Shown: positions 56,710 to 64,000 of the stretch, piece by piece
Position numbering within the stretch: the stretch's first letter is position 1
How the letters are laid out: every line of letters starts with the position of its first letter
Assembly (NCBI RefSeq): GCF_009765355.1
Contig: NZ_VTHK01000047.1
Coordinates: 1 to 64,000 of the forward strand
Direction: 5' to 3'
DNA: 64,000 nt
From: Amycolatopsis anabasis
Lineage (GTDB): Bacteria; Actinomycetota; Actinomycetes; Mycobacteriales; Pseudonocardiaceae
Translations under genes and position numbers: made by a program
Notes under the pieces: model-generated
Told to the model about the DNA's origin: nothing
Databases searched by the model: none
What the model saw: only the letters and a program-made list of their open reading frames with translations

Positions 56710-58671
56710 GTGCCATACATCCAGCCGACCGTGGTAGACACACCGAAGGCGGAACCCGATCAGGCCGGCAACGACGCCAGCGAGACCATCCCGAACGCCC
56801 GTCCCGTCCCTTCCCCCTACACACCGAACGAACACTGGCATCAGCACACGCTGAAGATCCTGAGCAGGCCGAGAACCCAGCGCAGACCGCCGAACGTCGC
56901 CGTGGTCAGATTCGTCGAAGCGCCCCGCATCGAATCCCGCTTCGGCCGCCGTGGCCTCGACCGCGTCCTCGAGCAGATCGCCTGGCTGCTGCGCACCGAA
57001 CTGTCCGATCAGGAGCGCGTCACCGTCGACGAGCACGGCGCCCTGATCCTCACCCTGCGCGGCGCGCCGGAGTGGCAGGTCCGCGGCCGCCTGGCCGGCC
57101 TGTCCACCCGGCTCGCCCGGCTCCCGGTCCGCCTGGGCTACGAACACCTCAAGGTCACCCCGGTGATCGGCTGGGCCGACGCCGCCGACCGCCCGGTGAG
57201 CATGGATCCGCACATCCTGCGCGCCCGCGCGGCCGAGGCCGCCGAGCTGGCGATCGGTCAGGTCGATCTGATCCCGCGCAAGTGGACCGACCAGTCGAAG
57301 CCGCAGAAGAAGCGGTCGACCGGTCCGCTGCGCACCACGCTGCAGTCGCTGGCGACCGTCCTGATCGGAATCGTGGCGCCGTTCCTGGGCATGGTGCTGC
57401 TCTACGGCCAGGGCGTCGACCCCGGCACGGTCGCCTACCTGCTGGTCACCGGCTCCCTGGTGACCACCGCGGCGATCATCTGGGTGGAGAACCTGTTCGC
57501 CCTGGAACCGGAGCGCCCGCCCGCCGAGCCCGCCACGCCGGAACCGGCGGCCTCGGCGATCATCCCGGCGTACCTGCCCAATGAAGCGGCCACCATCGTC
57601 GACACCCTGCGCGCGTTCCTGGACCAGAAGTACGACGGGCCGCTGCAGGTGATCCTGGCCTACAACACCCCGCACCCGATGCCGGTGGAACGGGAACTGC
57701 GCGCGCTCGCGGTCTCCGATCCGCGGCTGGTGGTGCTGAAGGTGGCGCATTCGACGTCCAAGGCGCAGAACGTCAACGCCGCCCTCGAAGTGGTCACCGG
57801 CGAGTTCGTCGGGGTGTTCGACGCCGATCACCATCCGGCCCGCGACGCGTTCAGCCGGGCCTGGCGCTGGCTGTCCCACGGCGCCGACGTGGTCCAGGGG
57901 CACTGCCTGATCCGCAACGGCGGCGCCTCCTGGGTCGCGCGCATGGTCGCGGTGGAGTTCGAGTCGATCTACGCGGTGAACCACCCCGGGCGCGCGAAAC
58001 TGCACGGCTTCGGGCTTTTCGGTGGCTCCAACGGTTTCTGGCGCACCCAGGTGCTGCACGAGACCCGGATGCACGGCGAGATGCTCACCGAGGACATCGA
58101 CTCCTCGATCCGCGTGCTGCTGTCCGGCCGGACCGTGGTCAACGATCCCGCGCTGCTGTCCCGGGAACTGGCCCCGGCGACGATCTCCGCGCTGTGGAAG
58201 CAACGCCTGCGCTGGGCCCAGGGCTGGTTCCAGGTCTCGCGGCGGCACCTGTTCACCTCGCTGCGCTCGAAGGAACTGACCCTGCGCAACAAGCTCGGGC
58301 TGACCTTCCTGCTCGGGTGGCGGGAGATCTACCCGTGGCTGGCGATCCAGATGATCCCGGTGATCGCGTTCATCGCCTGGCGCGACGGCGGCGTCTTCCA
58401 CCTGGACTGGCTGGTGCCCACGTTCGTGCTGTGCACGCTCTACACGCTCTCCTCCGGCCCGAGCCAGGTGCTGTTCGCCTGGCGGCTCGCCGCGCCCGAC
58501 GTGCGCGCGCACCCGAAGTGGTTCTGGAGCTACCTGGTCGTCTCGACGGTGTTCTACACCGAGTTCAAGAACCACATCGCCCGCGTGGCCCAGATCAAGG
58601 AACTCTGCGGGGAACGCAAATGGGCGATCACCCCGCGGGAGGCCGCCGGGAACAAAGAGGTCGGCGCGTGA
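56710..58671 (+). CDS. Family 2 glycosyltransferase with degenerate GGDEF-like N-terminal domain
   Basis: The protein has 653 residues. Residues about 58-165 resemble a GGDEF fold (VAVVRFVEAPRIESRFGRRG, then VTPVIGWAD like the SIGVA strand), but the signature loop reads VDEHG, so cyclase activity is unlikely. Two TM helices (about 215-265) lead to a GT2 domain with DAD (Asp371), TED (Asp462) and QRLRW (498-502), as in cellulose synthase-like processive enzymes. Three or more C-terminal TM helices follow. It probably polymerises or transfers sugars at the membrane. It overlaps the acyltransferase gene (GTGA), suggesting an acylated exopolysaccharide. Confidence 0.87.
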   Translation: MPYIQPTVVDTPKAEPDQAGNDASETIPNARPVPSPYTPNEHWHQHTLKILSRPRTQRRPPNVAVVRFVEAPRIESRFGRRGLDRVLEQIAWLLRTELSDQERVTVDEHGALILTLRGAPEWQVRGRLAGLSTRLARLPVRLGYEHLKVTPVIGWADAADRPVSMDPHILRARAAEAAELAIGQVDLIPRKWTDQSKPQKKRSTGPLRTTLQSLATVLIGIVAPFLGMVLLYGQGVDPGTVAYLLVTGSLVTTAAIIWVENLFALEPERPPAEPATPEPAASAIIPAYLPNEAATIVDTLRAFLDQKYDGPLQVILAYNTPHPMPVERELRALAVSDPRLVVLKVAHSTSKAQNVNAALEVVTGEFVGVFDADHHPARDAFSRAWRWLSHGADVVQGHCLIRNGGASWVARMVAVEFESIYAVNHPGRAKLHGFGLFGGSNGFWRTQVLHETRMHGEMLTEDIDSSIRVLLSGRTVVNDPALLSRELAPATISALWKQRLRWAQGWFQVSRRHLFTSLRSKELTLRNKLGLTFLLGWREIYPWLAIQMIPVIAFIAWRDGGVFHLDWLVPTFVLCTLYTLSSGPSQVLFAWRLAAPDVRAHPKWFWSYLVVSTVFYTEFKNHIARVAQIKELCGERKWAITPREAAGNKEVGA

Positions 58672-59867
58672 AGCGCGGTGTCGAACCGGACAGCCTGGCC
58701 ACCGGGGCGCCGAAGGAACGGTTCCAGCTCGACGTCTACCGGGCGCTCGCCGCGATGGCGGTGGCGACCTTCCACGCCTACCAGTCCAACCGCGGGCGGC
58801 ACTGGCCGCTGGAGGGCACGGTCTGGCACGAGCTGCTGATGGCGACCGACATGTTCGTCGCCATGTTCTTCGTGCTGTCCGGCCTGCTGCTCGGCCTGCC
58901 GGTCGCCAAGGCGGCGCTCGGGGACGCCCCGCCCCGGTCCGGCCGGGTCTTCCTGATCAAACGCGTGGCCCGGCTGGTGCCCGCCTACTTCCTGGTGGTG
59001 CTCGTGGTCTGGGCGGTGACCAATCCGGAGCTGCCCGGGCACTGGCAGGATCTGGTGCTGCACTTGACGTTCACCCACGTCTACAGCGACGAGTACATCT
59101 TCTGGACCGACGGGCCCGCGTGGTCCCTGGGTGACGAGATGCACTTCTACCTGCTGCTGGCGGTGCTCGGCGCGCTCGCGTATCGCGTCTGCCGCCGCCT
59201 GTCCAGCCGCGGGGCGAAGCTGGCGGTGCTGTTCGGCGGGACCGGCACGCTGATCGCGATCAGCGTCACCTACAAACTGCTCGCGATCTACGTCTGGCAC
59301 ATGCCCAAGGATTCCTGGGCGACGTGGTTCGGACCACTGGCCAAACTGGACCTGTTCGCGATCGGGCTGGTGATGGCGATCGTGGCCGCGACCGGGGTGC
59401 GCCTGACCACCCGGTGGATGCGGATCGCCTCGGCGCTGACCGGCGCCGGGGTGATCGTGGTGGCCCATGCCACCAAACCCGGCGGGGACCAGCCGGACCC
59501 GTTCGTGCACACCATCGTCGCGGTCGGCTGCGCCCTGGTGATCGCGAGCACGACGCTGATCACCGTGCCCGCGCCGCGGTTCCTGAGCTGGAAGCCGTTG
59601 GTCGCGATCGGACTCGCCAGCTACAGCCTGTACCTCTGGCACGAACCGGTGTTGCGGGTGCTGCTCGCCAGCGGGCTGCTGCCCGGCCGGGGAACCCCGC
59701 TGGCCTTCGGCGTCACCGCGGTGGCGTTGCTCACCGTGGCGATCCCGCTCGCCCTGCTCAGCTATCGGGTGATCGAGAAAACAGGGATGAAGATCGCCGC
59801 AGCGTTCGACCACAAAGGACACGCGAGGGACTACTACCCGAGTAGCGCCAATCGTCAACCCGCGTAG
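58668..59867 (+). CDS. OafA/YrhL-type membrane acyltransferase
   Basis: The protein has 399 residues with about 10 TM helices of the acyltransferase_3 family. The catalytic-type His is in QLDVYRALAAMAVATFHAY, and the FVLSGLLLGLPVAK helix 2 motif and LASYSLYLWHEP near the end are typical. It O-acetylates or O-succinylates sugars on the outer membrane face. It is coupled to the glycosyltransferase upstream by a GTGA overlap, so the two probably decorate the same polymer. Confidence 0.9.
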   Translation: MKRGVEPDSLATGAPKERFQLDVYRALAAMAVATFHAYQSNRGRHWPLEGTVWHELLMATDMFVAMFFVLSGLLLGLPVAKAALGDAPPRSGRVFLIKRVARLVPAYFLVVLVVWAVTNPELPGHWQDLVLHLTFTHVYSDEYIFWTDGPAWSLGDEMHFYLLLAVLGALAYRVCRRLSSRGAKLAVLFGGTGTLIAISVTYKLLAIYVWHMPKDSWATWFGPLAKLDLFAIGLVMAIVAATGVRLTTRWMRIASALTGAGVIVVAHATKPGGDQPDPFVHTIVAVGCALVIASTTLITVPAPRFLSWKPLVAIGLASYSLYLWHEPVLRVLLASGLLPGRGTPLAFGVTAVALLTVAIPLALLSYRVIEKTGMKIAAAFDHKGHARDYYPSSANRQPA

Positions 59868-59869
59868 GG

Positions 59870-59904
59870 TTTCGTATGCTCGAGCGGCTCGAGCGGATAC
59901 GAAA
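59870..59904. promoter_or_regulatory. 35-bp interrupted palindrome upstream of the betaine-type operon
   Basis: TTTCGTAT (59870-59877) and ATACGAAA (59897-59904) flank GCTCGAG-CGG-CTCGAGC, giving 15-nt arms with a 2-nt bulge. It starts 2 nt after the acyltransferase stop codon and ends 16 nt before ATG 59921. It may be an operator, a terminator for the upstream pair, or both. Confidence 0.6.
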
Positions 59905-59920
59905 CTTGTGGAGTGGGTTG

Positions 59921-61399
59921 ATGGCGGAGTTCTTCATCGGTGGCGAGTGGGTCGGATCGCGGTCCGGACGGACGCGGGAGATCCGCTGTCCGGCGGACGG
60001 CTCGTTGGTCGCGGAGGTGGCCGAGGGCGGCCGGGAGGACACCGAGGCCGCCATCGCCGCCGCCCGCCGCGCCTTCGATTCCGGGGAGTGGCCGTCGACC
60101 CCGGCCGGTCAGCGGGGCGACCTCCTGCTGCGCGTGGCCGGACTGCTGGAGCGGGACAAGGCCACCTTCGCCCGCGCCGAATCGCTGGACACCGGCAAGC
60201 GCCTGGTGGAGAGCGAATACGACCTGGACGACATCGCCGCGTGCTTCCGGTACTTCGGCAAGCTCGCCGGGCAGGACGCGGGCCGGGTGGTCGACACCGG
60301 CAACCCGGACGCGTTCAGCCGGATCGTCCACGAACCGGTCGGCGTGTGCGGGCTGATCACGCCGTGGAACTACCCGCTGCTGCAGACCGCGTGGAAGGTC
60401 GCGCCCGCGCTGGCCGCCGGCAACACGTTCGTGCTGAAGCCGAGTGAGCTGACCCCGCACACCTCGATCCTGCTGATGCGCGCGCTCACCGAGGCGGGCG
60501 TCCCGGCCGGGGTGGCGAACCTGGTGCTCGGCGCCGGACCGGAGGCGGGCGCCCCGCTGTCCGAGCACCCGGACGTGGATCTGGTGTCGTTCACCGGCGG
60601 CCTGGCCACCGGCCGGGTCATCGCGGCGGCCGCGGCGGCGACGGTGAAGAAGGTCGCCCTGGAACTCGGCGGCAAGAACCCGAACGTGGTGTTCGCCGAC
60701 GCCGATTTCGAGACCGCGGTCGACTACGCGCTCACCGCGATCTTCCTGCACTCCGGCCAGGTTTGCTCCGCGGGTGCCCGGCTGATCGTCCAAAAAGAAC
60801 TGCACGGCGAGTTCGTCGGCGAGGTGGTGCGCCGCGCCGAGCTGATCCGCCTGGGTGGCCCGTTCGATCCGGACGCCGAGACCGGGCCGCTGATCTCCGC
60901 CGGGCACCGGGAGAAGGTCGAACGCTACGTCGCCGCCGCGCTCGAGGAGGGCGCGATCCTGCGGACCGGTGGCAAGCGGCCGGACGACCCGGCTCTGGCC
61001 GACGGGTTCTACTACCTGCCGACCGTGCTGGACGGGGTCAAGCGGGGCGGCACCGCGGTGACCGAGGAGTCCTTCGGGCCGGTGCTGACCGTGGAGACGT
61101 TCACCGACGAGGACGAGGCCGTCGAGATCGCCAACGACACGCACTACGGCCTGGCCGGGGCCGTGTTCACTTCGGACGCTTCGCGCGCGCAACGGGTCGC
61201 GAACCGGCTGCGCCACGGCACGGTGTGGATCAACGACTTCCACCCGTACCTGCCGCAGGCGGAATGGGGCGGTTTCAAGCAGTCCGGCTTCGGCCGGGAG
61301 CTGGGCCCGACCGGGCTCGCGGAATACCAGGAGGCCAAGCACATCTACCAGAACCTGCGCCCCGGCCCGCAGTACTGGTTCCCCGGCGCCGCCAAGTAA
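59921..61399 (+). CDS. betB: Betaine-aldehyde dehydrogenase-like enzyme
   Basis: The protein has 492 residues from ATG 59921, where GGAG lies at suitable distance. ALDH residues are intact: Glu in ALELGGKNPNVVF, Cys in HSGQVCSAGARLIV. The first part, FFIGGEWVGSRSGRTREI, resembles betaine-aldehyde dehydrogenases. With the GMC oxidoreductase two genes downstream it would turn choline into glycine betaine. An upstream ATG (59876) lies in the palindrome and is unlikely as start. The betB symbol rests mainly on context. Confidence 0.88.
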   Translation: MAEFFIGGEWVGSRSGRTREIRCPADGSLVAEVAEGGREDTEAAIAAARRAFDSGEWPSTPAGQRGDLLLRVAGLLERDKATFARAESLDTGKRLVESEYDLDDIAACFRYFGKLAGQDAGRVVDTGNPDAFSRIVHEPVGVCGLITPWNYPLLQTAWKVAPALAAGNTFVLKPSELTPHTSILLMRALTEAGVPAGVANLVLGAGPEAGAPLSEHPDVDLVSFTGGLATGRVIAAAAAATVKKVALELGGKNPNVVFADADFETAVDYALTAIFLHSGQVCSAGARLIVQKELHGEFVGEVVRRAELIRLGGPFDPDAETGPLISAGHREKVERYVAAALEEGAILRTGGKRPDDPALADGFYYLPTVLDGVKRGGTAVTEESFGPVLTVETFTDEDEAVEIANDTHYGLAGAVFTSDASRAQRVANRLRHGTVWINDFHPYLPQAEWGGFKQSGFGRELGPTGLAEYQEAKHIYQNLRPGPQYWFPGAAK

Positions 61400-61424
61400 T
61401 CCGTCCCCACCGAGAGGAAACCCT

Positions 61425-62963
61425 GTGACCGCAACGGAGACGGGCGACAAAGAACTCAGCGAATTCGGTTATACCAACCAGCTCAAGCGGACCCTGGGCA
61501 GTTTCCACACCTTCGCCGCGGGGATCAGCTACATCTCCGTGCTCACCGGGGTGTTCCAGCTGTCCTATCTGGGCCTGTCCGAGGGCGGGCCCGCCTACTG
61601 GTGGTCGTGGCCGCTGGTCTTCCTCGGCCAGCTGATGGTCGCGCTCAGCTTCGCCGAGCTGGCCGCGCACTACCCGGTCGCCGGATCCGTGTACAACTGG
61701 GCAAAGAAGCTCAGCAATCCGCACGTCGCCTGGCTCGCGGGCTGGATGATGCTGCTGGCCTCGATCGTGTCGATCTCGGCGACCGCGCTGGCCTATCAGC
61801 GGACGCTGCCGCAGATCTCCGGCTTCTTCCAGTTCGTCGGGGACGGCAAGGGCACCTACGACGACGCCACCAACGCCGTGCTGCTGGCCACCCTGCTGAT
61901 CATCTTCACCACGCTGGTGAACGCCTTCGGGGTCAAGCTGATGGCCCGGATCAACAGCACCGGCGTGTTCGTCGAACTGCTGTTCGCGGTGCTGCTGATC
62001 ATCTTCCTGGCCTTCCACTTCACCCGGGGGCCGGAGGTGGTCACCGAGACCAACGGCACCGGCGCGGACCACTCCGCGGGCTACCTCGGCGCGTTCCTGA
62101 TCGCCGCGATCGCCTCGTCGTACGTGATGTACGGGTTCGACACCGCCGCCTCGCTCGGCGAGGAGTCGGTCGACCCGCACCGCAACGCCCCCAAGGCGAT
62201 CCTGCGCGCGCTCGTCGCGTCGTTCGTGCTGGGCGGGCTGATCATCCTGTTCGCGCTGATGGCCGTGGGCGACATCAACGCTCCCGAACTGAGCACGGTC
62301 GGGCTGCAGTACGTGCTGACCGACGCGCTCGGCCCGGCGATCGGGCGCGTGTTCCTGTTCGTGGTGTTCATCGCGATCACCGTCTGCGTGCTCGCGGTGC
62401 ACACCGCGGCGATCCGGATCGCGTTCGCGATGGCCCGGGACAACGCGCTGCCCGCCGGTTCGAAGCTGGCGAAGGTGAGCCCCAAGACCGGCACGCCGGT
62501 GCTGCCCGCGATCATCATCGGGGTGATCGCGGTGGCCCTGCTGGTGGTGAACATCAACTCCCCGCAGATCTTCTCCGCGGTGACCAGCCTGGCGATCATC
62601 CTGATCTACCTGGCGTACCTGCTGGTCACGGTGCCCATGCTGGTCAAGCGGTTGCGCGGGCGGTGGCCGCTGCCCGGCGCGCCGAAGGGCCGGTTCTCGC
62701 TGGGCCGCTGGGGCCTGCCGGTGAACATCCTGGCGGTGCTCTGGGGCATCGGCATGACCGTGAACCTGGCCTGGCCGCGCAAGGAGATCTACAACGCCAC
62801 CGAGCCCTTCCACTGGTACCTGCAGTGGAGTTCGGTCCTGTTCGTGGCGGTCTTCGCGATCGGCGGGTTCGCGTACTACTGGTTCGTGCAACGACACAAG
62901 GTGGGAGTGCTCGCCGAGCACGCGGCACAGCCCGCTCCCGCCGCGAAGGAGGCAACACCTTGA
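61425..62963 (+). CDS. APC-family amino acid/choline permease
   Basis: The protein has 512 residues and about 12 TM helices with the APC pattern: FHTFAAGISYISVLTGVF, GSVYNWAKKLSNPHVAWLAGWMML, and FDTAASLGEESVDPHRNAPKAIL. Related permeases carry GABA, choline or other quaternary amines. Coupled by TTGA overlap to the GMC oxidoreductase gene, it probably imports the substrate of that enzyme. GTG 61425 lies 25 nt after betB. GAGAGGAAACC serves as the ribosome-binding site. Confidence 0.9.
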   Translation: MTATETGDKELSEFGYTNQLKRTLGSFHTFAAGISYISVLTGVFQLSYLGLSEGGPAYWWSWPLVFLGQLMVALSFAELAAHYPVAGSVYNWAKKLSNPHVAWLAGWMMLLASIVSISATALAYQRTLPQISGFFQFVGDGKGTYDDATNAVLLATLLIIFTTLVNAFGVKLMARINSTGVFVELLFAVLLIIFLAFHFTRGPEVVTETNGTGADHSAGYLGAFLIAAIASSYVMYGFDTAASLGEESVDPHRNAPKAILRALVASFVLGGLIILFALMAVGDINAPELSTVGLQYVLTDALGPAIGRVFLFVVFIAITVCVLAVHTAAIRIAFAMARDNALPAGSKLAKVSPKTGTPVLPAIIIGVIAVALLVVNINSPQIFSAVTSLAIILIYLAYLLVTVPMLVKRLRGRWPLPGAPKGRFSLGRWGLPVNILAVLWGIGMTVNLAWPRKEIYNATEPFHWYLQWSSVLFVAVFAIGGFAYYWFVQRHKVGVLAEHAAQPAPAAKEATP

Positions 62964-64000
62964 GCGAGGAGTTCGATTACGTCGTCGTCGGTGGCGGCAC
63001 CGCGGGTTCGGTGGTGGCGGCCCGGTTGTCCGAGGACGAGAACGTGACGGTCTGCCTCCTGGAAGCCGGTCCGTCCGATGTGGACGACCCCGCCATCCTC
63101 GAGCTGAACCGGTGGATGGCGTTGCTGGAGTCCGGTTACGACTGGGACTACCTGGTGGAGCCGCAGTCTTCGGGTAATTCGTTCCTGCGGCACGCCCGCG
63201 CGAAGGTGCTCGGCGGCTGTTCCTCGCACAACTCGTGCATCGCCTTCTGGGCGCCCGCCGAGGACCTCGACGAATGGGCCTCCCTCGGCCTGCCCGGCTG
63301 GGCGAGCGCCGACATCTTCCCGCTGTACCAACGCCTGGAGACCAACGACGGTCCCGGCGACCACCACGGCCGGTCCGGCCCGGTGACCATCCGCTCGGTC
63401 CCGCCGCGCGACCCGGCCGGGGTGGCGCTGCTGGACGCCTGCGAACAGGCCGGGATCCCGCGGACGACGTTCAACTCCGGCAAGACCGTGACGCACGGCG
63501 CGAACTGGTTCCAGATCAACGCCCGCGAGGACGGCGTGCGCTCCTCGGCCTCGGTGTCCTACCTGCACCCGATCCTCGGCAAACGATCCAATTTGGACGT
63601 CCGAACCGGAGCCCGTGCGAAACGCCTGACCTTCGACGGCAAGCGCTGCACCGGCGTCGAGTACCTCGCGCCGGACCTGTTGCACAGCAAGGAAATCCGG
63701 GCTCGCCGCGAGGTCATCGTCTCCTCCGGAGCGATCGACACCCCGAAACTGCTCATGCTGTCCGGGATCGGCCCCGCCGAGCACCTGCGCGAGTTCGGCA
63801 TCGACGTGCTGGTCGACTCCCCCGGCGTCGGCGAGAACCTCCAGGACCACCCCGAGGGCCTGATCCAGTGGGACGCCCTGCGGCCGATGGTCACCGATTC
63901 CACCCAATGGTGGGAAATCGGCATCTTCACCACCACCGAAGAGGGCCTCGACCGCCCGGACCTGATGTTCCACTACGGTTCGGTCCCCTTCGACCTGAAC
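62960..64000 (+). CDS. betA: GMC-family oxidoreductase, choline dehydrogenase-like (cut by window edge)
   Basis: About 347 residues are visible and the gene runs past the right edge. It has the FAD motif YVVVGGGTAGSVVAARLSED, the first GMC signature around RAKVLGGCSSHNSCI, and the second in SSGAIDTPKLLMLSGIGPAEHL. Members oxidise alcohols such as choline to aldehydes. It begins with TTG, 7 nt after AAGGAGG, in a TTGA overlap with the permease. The His/Asn catalytic pair would be in the missing part. betA is an inference from the neighbouring ALDH and permease. Confidence 0.88.
   Translation, partial: MSEEFDYVVVGGGTAGSVVAARLSEDENVTVCLLEAGPSDVDDPAILELNRWMALLESGYDWDYLVEPQSSGNSFLRHARAKVLGGCSSHNSCIAFWAPAEDLDEWASLGLPGWASADIFPLYQRLETNDGPGDHHGRSGPVTIRSVPPRDPAGVALLDACEQAGIPRTTFNSGKTVTHGANWFQINAREDGVRSSASVSYLHPILGKRSNLDVRTGARAKRLTFDGKRCTGVEYLAPDLLHSKEIRARREVIVSSGAIDTPKLLMLSGIGPAEHLREFGIDVLVDSPGVGENLQDHPEGLIQWDALRPMVTDSTQWWEIGIFTTTEEGLDRPDLMFHYGSVPFDLN

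Noticed and set aside
59876..59920. ATG 59876 as the start of the aldehyde dehydrogenase.
   Set aside because: It lies in the palindrome arm, has no ribosome-binding site, and the extra 15 residues are not part of the family.

Overview
The window is a GC-rich actinobacterial chromosome segment, most likely from the Pseudonocardiaceae (Amycolatopsis-like). Support comes from very high G+C with G/C-ending codons, many GTG starts, actinobacterial families (DUF3000, DUF2630, TIGR04222-type and DUF397/DUF5753 regulators, a mycothiol-associated DinB-like protein, a LigC/LigD-Pol end-joining pair) and the coproporphyrin-type heme pathway (HemE, HemY/CgoX, HemQ). The genus is inferred and not proven. 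I found no rRNA, tRNA, CRISPR array, transposase or prophage.

Layout. 1-2.2 kb: a reverse-strand signalling operon (LuxR-type response regulator, PAS-DHp protein without ATPase domain, HAMP-array sensor running off the left edge). 2.3-15 kb: LigC-type DNA ligase, lipoprotein alpha/beta hydrolase, LysR/EamA divergent pair, secreted EEP phosphodiesterase, DUF2630, thioredoxin, TetR with a small membrane protein, LigD-type polymerase, TVP38-like membrane protein, Ser/Thr kinase, MsrB and a TIGR04222 protein. 15-21 kb: a family III CoA-transferase, then a two-gene unit of an Upf1-like SF1 helicase and an unrecognised winged-helix-like protein. 20.8-30.8 kb: the conserved heme/RNase D core (HemQ, HemY, HemE, DUF3000, response regulator, RNase D), with a large subtilase gene between hemQ and hemY. 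31-34.3 kb: FadA/FadB fatty-acid beta-oxidation operon.

34.4-54.4 kb is accessory. It holds a DUF397/XRE-DUF5753 pair with an AT-richer control region, NmrA and AraC genes, an aldo/keto reductase, an OmpR-type two-component pair, and a YCII/ECF42 sigma pair. It also holds a PucR-headed catabolic cluster (solute symporter, ureohydrolase, TPP-dependent decarboxylase-like enzyme, aldehyde dehydrogenase, NCS1 permease) that fits 2-ketoarginine/guanidinobutyrate degradation, and an AAA+/TPR-membrane pair. From 54.4 kb: dxs, a glycosyltransferase with a degenerate GGDEF-like N-terminus plus an acyltransferase, and a betaine-type operon (aldehyde dehydrogenase, APC permease, GMC oxidoreductase) that runs off the right edge.

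Two window-wide themes stand out. First, at least five families of intergenic palindromic or tandem repeats sit at gene ends, several with copies tens of kb apart. Second, many genes have a TANNNT -10 box only 6-8 nt before the start codon, which predicts leaderless mRNAs. The response regulator at 28.7 kb appears frameshifted at a T6 run and has a TTA codon in its likely true N-terminus.
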